A DNA stretch of 64,000 bases. Source: Clostridium thermobutyricum DSM 4928 (GTDB lineage: Bacteria > Bacillota > Clostridia > Clostridiales > Clostridiaceae). The notes under the pieces are model-generated. The model made no database searches and had not been told where the DNA came from. It saw only the letters and a list, made by a program, of their open reading frames with translations. Location of the stretch: assembly GCF_002050515.1 (NCBI RefSeq), contig NZ_LTAY01000059.1, forward strand, positions 62,001 through 126,000. Reading direction: 5' to 3'. Positions within the stretch are counted from its first letter, which is position 1; each line of letters starts with the position of its first letter. The position numbers and the translations under genes were made by a program. This document shows positions 1 through 9,470 of the stretch, piece after piece.

Positions 1-88
1 TAGGTAATATTAAAGTAAATAAAATAGTTTTTTTATCTCTAAAAATATCTTTTAACTCTTTCTTTAAAACAACTAAAAAACTATTCAT
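1..88 (-). CDS. ABC-2 type exporter permease, NatB-like (partial, 5' end only)
   Basis: Only the first 29 codons are in the window; the gene runs off the left edge. The visible N-terminus reads MNSFLVVLKKELKDIFRDKK, followed by the start of a hydrophobic segment (TILFTLILP). This is the usual beginning of NatB/ABC-2 permeases: a short basic amphipathic helix, then the first membrane span. Its ATG at 88-86 overlaps the last 8 bases of the upstream ATPase gene, so the two are translationally coupled. Known NatAB pairs export Na+ in Bacillus; the substrate here is not shown by the sequence. Confidence 0.75.
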   Translation of the reverse strand, partial: MNSFLVVLKKELKDIFRDKKTILFTLILP

Positions 89-812
89 GAATATTACCTC
101 CTATTAAAGAAACAAAAACTTCTTCTAAATCAGAATTATTATGTTTATTTTTAAGTTCTGAAACTGTACAATCTTCTAAAAGAATTCCTTTATGGATTAT
201 TACAACTCTATCACAAAGTTTTTCTACTTCTTGCATAGAATGGCTTGAAAAAAGAACTGTTTTTCCTTCAGATTTGCATTTGCGAATAAATTCATGAACT
301 ACTCTTACAGCACTTACATCAAGTCCAGTACAAGGTTCATCAAATAGCATAACTTTTGGATTATGAACTATTGAACGTGCAATTGAAACTTTTTGTTTCA
401 TACCTCTAGAGAATTTAGAAACTTTTTTATCAATATATTCATCCATACCGAATTGAGTAGAAAGCTCATTTATTCTTTCATCTGCATCTTTATCACTCAT
501 TCCATAAAGATTTGCAAAATATTTTATATTTTCTCTTGCAGTAAGTCTATCATATAGACCTACATCACCACCAAATAATATACCAATTTCATTTCTAACA
601 TTAACAGGATTTTCTTTAGCTGAAAGCTTGTTTACAAATATTTCTCCTGATGTTATCTTTAGCATTGTTGAAATCATTCTAAGTGTAGTAGTTTTTCCAG
701 CACCATTTTCCCCCAATAAGCCAACTATTTCACCTGGATTAACATTAAAAGATATGTTATTTACCACAGTAGCTTTTTTAAATGATTTCGTTAAATTTTT
801 AATCTCAATCAT
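81..812 (-). CDS. ABC transporter ATP-binding protein, NatA-like
   Basis: Cytoplasmic ATPase of an ABC-2 exporter, 243 aa. Walker A is GENGAGKT (about residues 34-41), the signature loop is SRGMKQK (about 135-141) and Walker B is VMLFDEP (about 154-160), followed by the H-loop SSHSMQEVE. The degenerate signature (SRGMKQK rather than LSGGQ) is typical of the NatA/CcmA-like drug and sodium exporter branch. The ATG start is preceded by a purine-rich GAGGGGGAAAA stretch. It overlaps the downstream permease gene by 8 bases. The family is secure; the substrate (Na+, peptide or drug) is not. Confidence 0.85.
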   Translation of the reverse strand: MIEIKNLTKSFKKATVVNNISFNVNPGEIVGLLGENGAGKTTTLRMISTMLKITSGEIFVNKLSAKENPVNVRNEIGILFGGDVGLYDRLTARENIKYFANLYGMSDKDADERINELSTQFGMDEYIDKKVSKFSRGMKQKVSIARSIVHNPKVMLFDEPCTGLDVSAVRVVHEFIRKCKSEGKTVLFSSHSMQEVEKLCDRVVIIHKGILLEDCTVSELKNKHNNSDLEEVFVSLIGGNIHE

Positions 813-956
813 AAATTTTCCCCCTCTTTATTAGATTTACAAAATATAGAAAATATAAATAGATTATATCATAAATTTTGGAAAAAAATACAGTTTTTAA
901 TAACTTATTTAAAAATATTATTTAACTTTTATGGCGATTTAATTTGAAAAATTTTC

Positions 957-985
957 TTGACATGTAAAAAAGCATAAATTAAAAT
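957..985 (+). promoter_or_regulatory. Sigma-A type promoter of carAB
   Basis: TTGACA at 957-962 and TAAAAT at 980-985 are separated by exactly 17 bases. It lies about 45 bases upstream of the PyrR-type leader element and 265 bases upstream of carA, so the transcript begins with a long regulatory leader. Confidence 0.75.
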
Positions 986-1015
986 ATATAAAAAGAATAA
1001 AATTTAGAGTTAAGG

Positions 1016-1190
1016 TACACTTTAAATTGGTCCTGTGAGGCCAGAAAGGAAGTATTAAGCTATGTTAGTTACAGCTATAGGTAATTTCATAGAATTATCT
1101 TTGAAGGTTAATTTAAATAATGAACATATAAGGATGATAGAGAGAGCAATTTAAAGAATTAGGTCTCTTTATTATCCTTTTCTTTTTATA
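1016..1190 (+). promoter_or_regulatory. PyrR-dependent pyrimidine attenuator in the carAB leader
   Basis: The segment GGTCCTGTGAGGCC (1029-1042), followed by AGAAAGGAAG, matches the PyrR-binding anti-antiterminator loop known from Bacillus pyr leaders (ARUCCNGNGAGGYU). About 85 bases downstream a terminator hairpin is formed by AAGGATGATAGAGAG (1130-1144) and CTCTTTATTATCCTT (1164-1178), followed by a T-rich run to about 1190. In known systems UMP-bound PyrR stabilises the anti-antiterminator, so the terminator forms when pyrimidines are plentiful. This explains most of the gene-free stretch between 834 and 1250. Confidence 0.8.
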
Positions 1191-1250
1191 TAAATAAACT
1201 TTAAAGTGTATTTTTAGCTTCAAACATATATTTTGAAGGAGGGCTTAAGC

Positions 1251-2300
1251 ATGAAAGCGAAGCTTATATTGGAAAATGGTATGGTTTTTGAAGGTAAATC
1301 ATTTGGATACCTTAAGGAAAGTGTTGGAGAGGTAGTTTTTACTACAGGTATGACAGGATATCAAGAAGTTTTAACTGATCCATCATATTATGGACAAATT
1401 GTCACAATGACATATCCTTTAATAGGAAATTACGGAATTAACTTAGAAGACATGGAATCAAAAAGACCACAAGTTAAAGGTTTCATAGTAAGAGAAAAAT
1501 GTAATATGCCAAATAATTTTAGATGTGAATTAACTTTAGACAACTACTTAAAACAAAATAAGATAATAGGGCTTGAAGGAATTGATACAAGAGCTTTAAC
1601 AAAAGTTTTAAGAAATAGCGGAACAATGAAAGGGATTATAGTTTTAGATGATTCTTTATTAGAAGATGTTCAAGATAAAATAAAATCTTTCTGCAATAAA
1701 GAAGCAGTTTTAAAAGTAACATCAGAAGAAAAATATGAAATAGATGGCTTAGGAAAGCATATAGCAATAATTGATTATGGAATAAAACAAAATATAATAA
1801 GAAATTTTAAAAAGAGAGGCTGTAAAATATCAGTTTTTCCTGCAAAATCAAATGCAAAAGAAATCTTAGAAGTTAATCCAGACTTAGTATTTTTATCAAA
1901 TGGCCCTGGGGATCCACAAGATTTAGATTTTGCAATAGAATGCATAAAAAATATAATAGGTAAAAAACCAATAGTAGGAATATGTCTAGGACATCAGCTT
2001 TTAGCTTTAAGTTTAGGTGGAAATACTACTAAATTAAAATTTGGACATAGAGGATGTAATCATCCAGTTAAAGATTTAGAAACAGGTAAAGTTCATATAA
2101 CATCTCAAAATCATGGATATGTTGTAGATAGTTTACCAGAAGAAGTTGAAGCAACTCATATAAATATAAATGATGGAACAATTGAAGGCTTAAAACACAA
2201 AAAATTACCTATATATTCAGTTCAATTCCATCCAGAAGCATCATCTGGTCCAAAGGATTGTGAATATATTTTTGATAGATTTTTAGAATATGCACTATAG
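1251..2300 (+). CDS. carA: Carbamoyl-phosphate synthase small (glutaminase) subunit
   Basis: Hydrolyses glutamine and passes ammonia to CarB for carbamoyl phosphate synthesis (pyrimidine and arginine pathways). 349 aa, normal for CarA. The N-terminal CPSase_sm domain (MKAKLILENGMVFEGKSFG) is followed by a class I glutamine amidotransferase domain with the nucleophile in GICLGHQ (Cys about 245) and the His/Glu pair in FHPEASSGP near the C-terminus. The ATG at 1251 is chosen over an in-frame TTG at 1233 because the ribosome binding site AAGGAGGG (1236-1243) lies between them. carB follows after 22 bases, and a PyrR attenuator precedes the pair. Confidence 0.95.
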   Translation: MKAKLILENGMVFEGKSFGYLKESVGEVVFTTGMTGYQEVLTDPSYYGQIVTMTYPLIGNYGINLEDMESKRPQVKGFIVREKCNMPNNFRCELTLDNYLKQNKIIGLEGIDTRALTKVLRNSGTMKGIIVLDDSLLEDVQDKIKSFCNKEAVLKVTSEEKYEIDGLGKHIAIIDYGIKQNIIRNFKKRGCKISVFPAKSNAKEILEVNPDLVFLSNGPGDPQDLDFAIECIKNIIGKKPIVGICLGHQLLALSLGGNTTKLKFGHRGCNHPVKDLETGKVHITSQNHGYVVDSLPEEVEATHININDGTIEGLKHKKLPIYSVQFHPEASSGPKDCEYIFDRFLEYAL

Positions 2301-2322
2301 GATTAAGTAGGAGGAGTTTACT

Positions 2323-5300
2323 ATGCCATTAAATAAAGACATTAAAAAAGTTTTAGTTATAGGTTCAGGCCCAATTATTATAGGACAAGCAGCAGAGTTT
2401 GATTATTCAGGAACACAAGCTTGTCAAGCTTTAAAAGAAGAAGGAATAGAAGTTATATTAATAAATTCAAATCCAGCAACTATAATGACAGATAAAGAAG
2501 TTGCAGATAAAGTTTATTTAGAACCATTAACATTAGAATTTGTAGAAAAGGTAATAGCAAAAGAAAGACCAGATAGTTTACTAGCAGGAATGGGCGGACA
2601 AACAGGTTTAAATCTTGCAGTTGATCTTTATGAATCTGGAATTTTAGATAAATATAATGTTAAAGTAATAGGTACATCAATAGAATCTATCAAAGAGGGT
2701 GAAGATAGAGAACTATTCAGAGATATGATGAATAGAATTAATGAGCCTGTTATTCAAAGTGAAATAATAACAGATCTTGAATCGGGACTTCAATTTGCTA
2801 ATAAAATAGGCTATCCAGTTATAGTTAGACCAGCATATACTCTAGGAGGAACTGGGGGAGGAATAGCAGAGAATGAAGAAGAGTTAAAAGAAACTTTAGA
2901 ATCAGGATTACAATTAAGTACTATAGGGCAAGTGTTATTAGAAAAATCAGTTAAAGGTTGGAAAGAAATCGAATATGAAGTTATGAGAGATTCATATGGA
3001 AATTGTATAACTGTATGTAATATGGAAAATATAGATCCTGTAGGAATTCATACAGGAGATAGTATAGTTGTAGCACCTTCACAAACTCTTTCAGATAAGG
3101 AATATCAAATGCTAAGAACAGCATCTATAAATATAATAAATGCTGTAGGGATAGAAGGAGGATGTAATGTACAATTTGCTTTAAATCCTCATAGTTTTGA
3201 ATATGCAGTAATTGAAATTAATCCTAGAGTTTCAAGATCATCAGCATTAGCATCAAAAGCAACAGGATATCCAATAGCAAAGCTTGCTGCTAAAATATCT
3301 CTTGGATATGGATTAGATGAGATAAAAAATGCAGTAACTCAAAAAACTTATGCATGTTTTGAACCAACATTAGATTATGTAGTTTGTAAAATACCAAAAT
3401 GGCCATTTGATAAATTCTTTAGTGCAGATAGAGCATTAGGAACAAAAATGATGGCAACTGGTGAAATAATGGCTATAGGAGCTAACTTTGAGCAAGCTTT
3501 CTTAAAAGGTATAAGAAGTTTAGAAATAGGAAGATATTCATTAGATTTTAAAAAATTTAGAGATTTAAGTATACAAGAACTTAAAGAAAGAGTTGTAACT
3601 CCAGATGATGAAAGAATTTTTGCATTAGCTGAAATGCTTAGAAGAGATTATAGAGTAGAAAAAGTTTCTGAAATAACAGGAATTGATAAATTCTTTGTAG
3701 AGAAAATAAAATGGATTGTAAATGAAGAACAAAGATTAAAATTAAGTCATATAGAAAATTTAGATAAAGAATGGTTATTAAATTTAAAGAAAAAAGGATT
3801 TTCTGATAAAGCGATAGCAGACTTTTTAGAAGTATGTCCAGAAGATGTTAATAGATTAAGAGATATTTGGAATATAAAACCTAGTTATAAAATGGTTGAT
3901 ACATGTGGTGGAGAATTTGAGGCATTATCACCATATTATTACTCAACTTATGAACAATATGATGAAGTTGTAGTTTCAAAGGACAGAAAGAAAGTAATAG
4001 TAATAGGTTCAGGTCCAATAAGAATAGGTCAAGGGGTAGAATTTGATTATGCTTCAGTACACTGTGTTAAGTCTTTAAGAAAATTAGGTATCGAAACAAT
4101 AATAGTAAATAATAATCCTGAAACTGTAAGTACAGATTTTGATATATCAGATAAGCTTTATTTTGAGCCATTAACAGAAGAAGATGTTTTAAATATAGTA
4201 GAAAAAGAAAATCCAGATGGAGTAATACTTCAATTTGGTGGACAAACTGCAATAAAACTTGCAAACTTTATGAAAGAAAAAAATATTCCAACTTTAGGAA
4301 CTACAGCAGATCAAATTGATATGGCAGAAGATAGAGAGAAATTTGATGCTCTATTAGAGAAATTAGGAGTATCAAGACCAAAAGGAAAAGGAGTTTGGAG
4401 TTTAGAAGAAGGATTAGAAGAAGCAAGAATTTTAGGTTTCCCAGTTTTAGTTAGACCTTCTTATGTAATAGGTGGACAAGGAATGGAAATAACTCATGAT
4501 GAAGAAGAGTTAACATATTACCTAAATAATGCGTTCTCAAAAGATAAGAAAAATCCAATTCTTATAGATAAATACTTAATGGGTAGAGAAATTGAAGTGG
4601 ACGCAATTTCAGATGGAGAAGATATATTAATACCTGGAATAATGGAACATTTAGAAAGAGCTGGTGTTCATTCAGGAGATAGTGTAACAATGTATCCAAG
4701 TCAAAATATAAGTGAAAATATAAAAGCGGATGTTTTAGATTATACTAAGAAATTAGCAATTGAAATTGGAATAAAAGGAATGATAAATATTCAATTTATA
4801 GAGTTTGAAGGAAAACTTTATGTTATAGAAGTTAACCCAAGAGCCTCAAGAACAGTTCCTTATATTAGTAAAGTATCAGGTGTTCCAATAGTGGATTTAG
4901 CTACTAGAGTTATGTTAGGAGAAAAATTAAAAGATTTAGGTTATGGAGTAGATGTTTATAAAGAACCTGATTTAGTTTCAGTTAAAGTTCCTGTATTCTC
5001 AACTCAAAAGCTTCCAAATGTAGAGGTGTCTCTAGGGCCAGAAATGAAGTCTACAGGAGAAGTTTTAGGTGTAGGAAGAAATATTCATGAGGCACTTTAT
5101 AAAGGATTCTTAGGAGCTAATATGTTCCCAGGAATGAAAAAAGGAAAAATACTTGCTACTATTAAAAAACATGATAAAGAAGAATTCTTAGGAATGGCAA
5201 AAGAGTTAGCAGATCTTGGATACACTTTCATATCTACAGAAGGAACTTGTAAGCTTTTAAGAGAAAATGGAGTTCAAGCAGAAGAAGTTAGAAGATTAAA

Positions 5301-5538
5301 TGAAGAAAAGCCAAATATACTAGATATAGTTAAAAATAAAGAAGTAGATCTAGTAATTAATACTCCTACTAAAGGAAATGATTCTAAGAGAGATGGTTTC
5401 TTAATAAGAAGAGCAGCTGTAGAAAGAAATATAGGAGTTATAACTGCATTAGATACTTTAAATGCAATAATAGATGTTAAGAAAAGTCATTTTGAAAAGA
5501 ATAATAATTTAGAGGTATTTAATATAGCTGAAATATAA
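2323..5538 (+). CDS. carB: Carbamoyl-phosphate synthase large subunit
   Basis: Synthesises carbamoyl phosphate from bicarbonate, ammonia channelled from CarA and two ATP. 1071 aa, the full family length. The two homologous halves each begin with a Rossmann-like preATP-grasp segment ([20 protein letters not shown] and [20 protein letters not shown]) followed by an ATP-grasp domain ([26 protein letters not shown]). The C-terminal 130 residues form the MGS-like allosteric domain that in known enzymes binds UMP or ornithine. TAGGAGGAG precedes the ATG. Second gene of the PyrR-controlled carAB operon. Confidence 0.96.
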   Translation: MPLNKDIKKVLVIGSGPIIIGQAAEFDYSGTQACQALKEEGIEVILINSNPATIMTDKEVADKVYLEPLTLEFVEKVIAKERPDSLLAGMGGQTGLNLAVDLYESGILDKYNVKVIGTSIESIKEGEDRELFRDMMNRINEPVIQSEIITDLESGLQFANKIGYPVIVRPAYTLGGTGGGIAENEEELKETLESGLQLSTIGQVLLEKSVKGWKEIEYEVMRDSYGNCITVCNMENIDPVGIHTGDSIVVAPSQTLSDKEYQMLRTASINIINAVGIEGGCNVQFALNPHSFEYAVIEINPRVSRSSALASKATGYPIAKLAAKISLGYGLDEIKNAVTQKTYACFEPTLDYVVCKIPKWPFDKFFSADRALGTKMMATGEIMAIGANFEQAFLKGIRSLEIGRYSLDFKKFRDLSIQELKERVVTPDDERIFALAEMLRRDYRVEKVSEITGIDKFFVEKIKWIVNEEQRLKLSHIENLDKEWLLNLKKKGFSDKAIADFLEVCPEDVNRLRDIWNIKPSYKMVDTCGGEFEALSPYYYSTYEQYDEVVVSKDRKKVIVIGSGPIRIGQGVEFDYASVHCVKSLRKLGIETIIVNNNPETVSTDFDISDKLYFEPLTEEDVLNIVEKENPDGVILQFGGQTAIKLANFMKEKNIPTLGTTADQIDMAEDREKFDALLEKLGVSRPKGKGVWSLEEGLEEARILGFPVLVRPSYVIGGQGMEITHDEEELTYYLNNAFSKDKKNPILIDKYLMGREIEVDAISDGEDILIPGIMEHLERAGVHSGDSVTMYPSQNISENIKADVLDYTKKLAIEIGIKGMINIQFIEFEGKLYVIEVNPRASRTVPYISKVSGVPIVDLATRVMLGEKLKDLGYGVDVYKEPDLVSVKVPVFSTQKLPNVEVSLGPEMKSTGEVLGVGRNIHEALYKGFLGANMFPGMKKGKILATIKKHDKEEFLGMAKELADLGYTFISTEGTCKLLRENGVQAEEVRRLNEEKPNILDIVKNKEVDLVINTPTKGNDSKRDGFLIRRAAVERNIGVITALDTLNAIIDVKKSHFEKNNNLEVFNIAEI

Positions 5539-5564
5539 ATTTTTAAATATAATTTTTTGTAGAA

Positions 5565-5592
5565 AAGAATCGTTTTAAGCGGTTCTTTTTTA
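5565..5592 (+). terminator. Rho-independent terminator of carAB
   Basis: AAGAATCG (5565-5572) pairs with CGGTTCTT (5580-5587) with one G-U pair, followed by a T run. Confidence 0.75.
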
Positions 5593-5655
5593 TAAAAAAA
5601 TTTAGTCATAAAAAACATTTTTAGGAATATATTGTTAACATAAGAAAATTTTATG

Positions 5656-5684
5656 TTGACATACGAACGCTCGTTCGATAAAAT
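5656..5684 (+). promoter_or_regulatory. Promoter of the small SOS-type gene
   Basis: TTGACA (5656-5661) and TAAAAT (5679-5684) with a 17-base spacer. The spacer is almost wholly occupied by the LexA-like palindrome at 5664-5677, so a bound repressor would block RNA polymerase directly. Confidence 0.75.
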
Positions 5685-5703
5685 ATAATCAAACGTTTGT
5701 TCG
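5664..5703 (+). promoter_or_regulatory. Two tandem LexA-like (SOS) boxes
   Basis: Box 1, CGAACGCTCGTTCG (5664-5677), contains the full GAACNNNNGTTC core of the Gram-positive LexA/DinR site and lies between -35 and -10. Box 2, CAAACGTTTGTTCG (5690-5703), has one core mismatch and lies just after -10. Their centres are 26 bp apart. No LexA binding is shown by sequence alone; a TetR-family repressor recognising the same palindrome is the main alternative. Confidence 0.65.
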
Positions 5704-5724
5704 CATTAAAAGGAGTGTTATTTT

Positions 5725-5982
5725 ATGAAATCAAATTCATCAGTATTTGTAAAGGTAAATTGTAAAAGTATTAGTGAGTCAAAAAGCTTAATAATAGATA
5801 GAGAAGGTACTTATGACTATAATAAAAATAAATACTTAATGTGTGCTGGAAAATATGACAGAAATGGTTGGACAATAGTTTTTAAAGTTAGAGATTTTAA
5901 AGAAGCAGAAGAAGTAGTAAACAATAATCCTTTTATTCATAACAAAGGATATTCAATAGATATATCAAGAAATATAATGTAA
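5725..5982 (+). CDS. Uncharacterised small protein under SOS-type control
   Basis: 85 aa, not recognised. It has no signal peptide, membrane span or cysteine pair beyond C19 and C41, and looks like a small mixed alpha/beta cytoplasmic protein (beta-rich first half, then GWTIVFKVRDFKEAEEVV). The start ATG has AGGAG 9 bases upstream. The promoter spacer and the region after the -10 each hold a LexA-like palindrome, so the gene is probably induced by DNA damage. It is monocistronic, flanked by terminators on both sides. Candidate roles suggested only by this regulation are cell-division control, DNA repair accessory or a toxin or bacteriocin regulator; no motif decides among them. Confidence 0.75.
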   Translation: MKSNSSVFVKVNCKSISESKSLIIDREGTYDYNKNKYLMCAGKYDRNGWTIVFKVRDFKEAEEVVNNNPFIHNKGYSIDISRNIM

Positions 5983-5991
5983 TATAAAAAT

Positions 5992-6025
5992 AAGCTATCT
6001 AAAGAAAAGATTTTTTAGATAGCTT
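5992..6025. terminator. Bidirectional terminator
   Basis: AAGCTATCTAAA (5992-6003) pairs perfectly with TTTAGATAGCTT (6014-6025). It lies between the small SOS-type gene (plus) and the HD-GYP gene (minus). The T-rich tract is clearer on the minus strand. Confidence 0.75.
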
Positions 6026-6032
6026 GTTTAGT

Positions 6033-7115
6033 TTAAACATAATATTTAATTTTAGTAATTACTGTTGATAAAGCGTATAATAAATCAATAGTTTTTCCTT
6101 TTCTCGCCTCATCAGAGCTTTCTAATATTTTAACTATAGGTCTTAGAGGATATCTAAAATTGTTATTTTCAACAATACACGTATCACCAGTGCTGAGCTC
6201 TACAATAGTACCAATAGGATAAGGCACTATAAATTTAGTAAATACAGTGACTAATTTGTGGTCAAATACAGTACCTGAATGAGCCATTATATATTCAACA
6301 GCATCATTTGCATGAATTGGTTTTCTATATGGTCTATTAGATGTAAGTGCATCATAAACATCAGCTATAGATACTATTTTTGATAATCTAAATATACTAT
6401 CAGATTCTAAATTATTAGGATATCCTAATCCATCTACTCTTTCATGGTGTTGTTTTATTATAAGCTTACTAGAAGATGAAATATTAAAGTTATTAAACAA
6501 GTAATCATAACCTTTTTGTGGATGAGTTTTTATTAATTTAAATTCCTCTTCTGTTAAAGAAGAAGGTTTTTTTATTATGTCATTAGGAATAAATGCTTTT
6601 CCTATATCGTGTAGTAACGCACCAATACATAAATTAAGTAAATCTCGTTTGGAGAGTTTTAATCCTACACCTATTACAACAGAAATAATAGCAACATTTA
6701 CTGAATGTTGATATGTATAATTATCCATATTTTTTATATCTACTAATGATAGCATTATATTTTCATTATCTAAAATATTGTTTAAAATTTCTTCAGCTAT
6801 ATTATTTACAGAATCAATATAAGGTTCCTTATCAATAATTAGATTACTTTTACTTGCTTTATTTATATTAATAAATACTTCTTTAAGAATTTTAATAGAT
6901 TTTTGACGCAATTCAGGTCTTATTACATCATCTATCTCTATATTGCTATATTCATCAACAACATATATTTGATGAATATTATTTTCTTTTATTTTTTTTT
7001 AAAGCGTATCTTTAAGGGGTATCCCTTCCCTTAATAGAATACGTCCATCACTGTCATATATAGTTTTTCCTAAAAAAGAGCCACTTCTTACGCATTCAAC
7101 TGGTATAATTCTCAT
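6033..7115 (-). pseudogene. HD-GYP domain protein interrupted by an in-frame stop codon
   Basis: The C-terminal 292 codons hold a complete HD-GYP phosphodiesterase domain: TYQHSVNVAI, the metal pair in LLHDIGKAFIP, and HHERVDGLGYP with the GYP loop. Such domains hydrolyse cyclic di-GMP. Upstream in the same frame a good start (ATG at 7115-7113, preceded by AGGGGTG) begins MRIIPVECVRSGSFLGKTIY and runs 38 codons to a TAA at 7001-6999. Coding continues in the same frame after it through KKIKENNIHQIYVVDEYSNI into the HD-GYP part. A single substitution or assembly error would give the stop. If translated today, the downstream part could begin only at weak starts such as TTG 6911. Confidence 0.75.
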
Positions 7116-7198
7116 AAAAACACCCCTAATAATTATTACTATATAATTATACTATAAAATAGGTAATTTAGAAATAATTAGTATTAAATTGTTATTTA

Positions 7199-7235
7199 AA
7201 AAAGCCATATAAATATTTTATATGGCTTTTTTTAT
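7199..7235. terminator. Terminator of the glutamine synthetase gene (usable on both strands)
   Basis: AAAGCCATATAAA pairs with TTTATATGGCTTT, with T runs on both sides. It lies just past the stop codon of the minus-strand glutamine synthetase gene. Confidence 0.75.
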
Positions 7236-9137
7236 TTATATATCAAGTAAATTTTTTTCGTAGTTTGAATATAAGTTTCTTAATGTTTCCATTTTTTCTT
7301 CAAGTTCTATATAAAGTTCTGAAGCTAATTCATAATTAGATTTAGCAAAAGCATCCTTTAATCTACTGAAAAGAGATTTTTCAGTTAAACTATCTTTCAT
7401 GATATAAATTCTTAATTTAGATATTTCTGACCAATTTGTAATATCTAAATCAGATGCTAAGTATGGATCATGTAACATTTTACTTTCTCTAACTTGGGAT
7501 AAGAATTTATTTATAACCCTATGCTCAATTTCAGTAGCCCATCTTGAAATAGTTCCTATTCTGAAACTATTTATTATTTTATCTGTAAATATAGGATTTC
7601 TTTTTAATATTTCTAGTTTTTCTTTATAATCATCTAGTTGTTTTAAGTTTTCATATATAGTTGCAGGTGCTTTACCAAATAAAGTTTCTCTTTCTTCTTC
7701 AGTGTAATGTTCAAATACATCAAGTTCTGATCTATATGCTCTATCTACTCTTAAATAATCAAATTTTTCACCAGGTTTTTTAGAAAGTTCTGCTAAAAGT
7801 TCATCTTGAGTTTTATTATTTTCTAGTGCATATATGACACCATCTAACATTGCAAGATAAGAAACTGCCATAGTTAGATAAGTATTACTATGTGGGTTTG
7901 GAGATCTAAGTTCAAATCTTGTAGCAAGTGGACTTTCAAGATCTCTAACTAGTCCAATTAATATAGTTCTATTTCTTGATGGATTTTCTGGTGATTCTCC
8001 AAGTGAAGTAACTGTACATATTGGAGCTTCAAAACCAGGTTTTAATCTCTTTAATGCATTATTAGTTGATGAAATAAATGGATTCATTATTTCATAGTTA
8101 TTAAGCATTCCCATTAATGCTCCATAACCAATTTCACTTAGGAAATGATCTTTTGGAACGTGGAATAAGTTCACTATTTTTCCGTTTTTAAGTTTTGCAC
8201 TTATTCCTAAATGAACATGCATTCCTGATCCAGCTACATTATCAATAGGCTTAGCCATGAATGTAACTTCAAGACCATATCTTCTATAAGTTTCTTGAAC
8301 AAGAGATTTTATAAATAATTCATTATCAGCTGCTTGTAAAGCTGATGAAAATTTCCAGTCAATTTCTAGTTGTTCCATTATATGATTGTAACTTCCATCT
8401 GAATCAAGTTTAGCTCTAACTCCACCTACTTCTTTATGTCCCATTTCAGGTTCAAATCCATACTTGTCCATTAATATTAAAGTTTGTTCTAAAGCTGTTC
8501 TTACATCACCTTTAGTTTTAGTCCAATAATGTTCTTGTAAGTCTTGAGATGCTGATAAAGCTTCTATATTAGCTACATCATCTGGTGTTTTTACCCAAAA
8601 TTCTAGTTCTGTAGCAGAAGTAATTAAAATTTCATCTATGTCACTTGGCGCAATACCAATACTTTTTAATGCTGATGGATTTTTTTCTATTAGTTCATTA
8701 AGAGATTTTTTGAAGGTATCTATAGAAGATTTTAAAATATAACGAGAGTCAACAGGTTTGTTGTTGTGATGTAAGAAACAAGGTATTTTAAGAGTCCCAA
8801 TAGGTTTTCCAGTTATTTCATCAATATTATCAAAATTGTAGTCAATAAACCAATTACAATTTAAATCTGCAATCATATCAACTTTTGCGTCATGTAAAGT
8901 TGCGATTTCTGGAAGGACAACAGATGAACCGTCCGTTTGAACAGCTACTCCATGAAGAAATGACTCTATGTCATCTAAGAATAATTTGACAGGAATTTTT
9001 TCGTCTGTGTCATTTCCAGAAAGATCAACACCGACTAGAGAAACAAATTTAATTTGAGGATTGCTAGTTAAAATATCAAATAAAGTATCTTTAGTATGAT
9101 TCTCTTTAGATATTGTATAAATTAAGTTTTCAATCAT
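7236..9137 (-). CDS. Glutamine synthetase, long form
   Basis: Makes glutamine from glutamate, ammonia and ATP. The ATP-binding signature KPIDNVAGSGMHVHLGIS (about residues 297-314) and the C-terminal active-site stretch SRNRTILIG...FELRSPNPHSNTYL are clear. At 633 aa it is longer than GSI (about 440-470) and shorter than GSIII (about 700): there is extra sequence before the catalytic core and a roughly 120-residue helical tail (from about YRSELDVFEH onward). No strong Shine-Dalgarno sequence precedes the ATG at 9137. No GlnR/TnrA operator was recognised upstream. The catalytic family is clear; the subtype and regulation are not. Confidence 0.88.
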   Translation of the reverse strand: MIENLIYTISKENHTKDTLFDILTSNPQIKFVSLVGVDLSGNDTDEKIPVKLFLDDIESFLHGVAVQTDGSSVVLPEIATLHDAKVDMIADLNCNWFIDYNFDNIDEITGKPIGTLKIPCFLHHNNKPVDSRYILKSSIDTFKKSLNELIEKNPSALKSIGIAPSDIDEILITSATELEFWVKTPDDVANIEALSASQDLQEHYWTKTKGDVRTALEQTLILMDKYGFEPEMGHKEVGGVRAKLDSDGSYNHIMEQLEIDWKFSSALQAADNELFIKSLVQETYRRYGLEVTFMAKPIDNVAGSGMHVHLGISAKLKNGKIVNLFHVPKDHFLSEIGYGALMGMLNNYEIMNPFISSTNNALKRLKPGFEAPICTVTSLGESPENPSRNRTILIGLVRDLESPLATRFELRSPNPHSNTYLTMAVSYLAMLDGVIYALENNKTQDELLAELSKKPGEKFDYLRVDRAYRSELDVFEHYTEEERETLFGKAPATIYENLKQLDDYKEKLEILKRNPIFTDKIINSFRIGTISRWATEIEHRVINKFLSQVRESKMLHDPYLASDLDITNWSEISKLRIYIMKDSLTEKSLFSRLKDAFAKSNYELASELYIELEEKMETLRNLYSNYEKNLLDI

Positions 9138-9470
9138 AAGATATCATTTTATATATATTGATTTTAATTTATATTTTATAGAAAAATATGAACAATACAT
9201 ATAAAATAAATTCACATCCTTTCGTTATATAGTCGAATATAATATAAATATATACAAAAAATATTCGTATAATTTACAAATCTTAGGAAGATTTTACTAT
9301 ATATAATATACATAGTCAATAACATAGTCAATAAAAATAAAATTAAATTTTAGTAAAACTATTAGGAGATTATTGGTAAGGTTCTTATAATTTATAAAAA
9401 GTTAGTAGATTTATTAATATTAAAGTTATAAAATAAATAATAGATTAATAAAGAGTGGAGGGATTAAGCT
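9138..9470. other. Gene-free stretch between glutamine synthetase and murI
   Basis: About 330 very AT-rich bases between divergently transcribed genes, expected to hold both promoters. The only internal structure seen is a perfect tandem 12-mer, ACATAGTCAATA, at 9310-9321 and 9322-9333. No riboswitch, RNA gene or convincing operator was recognised. Confidence 0.5.

Noticed and set aside
5664-5703. Reading the palindromes before the small gene as a transposon or attachment-site remnant
   Set aside because: Their exact position within and just after a 17-spaced promoter fits repressor operators far better, and no mobile-element remnants flank them.
9144-9200. Possible 18-codon upstream ORF (minus strand) just before the glutamine synthetase start
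   Set aside because: Its nearest purine-rich site is about 16 bases from the ATG, too far for good initiation, and the codons are what random AT-rich DNA gives.
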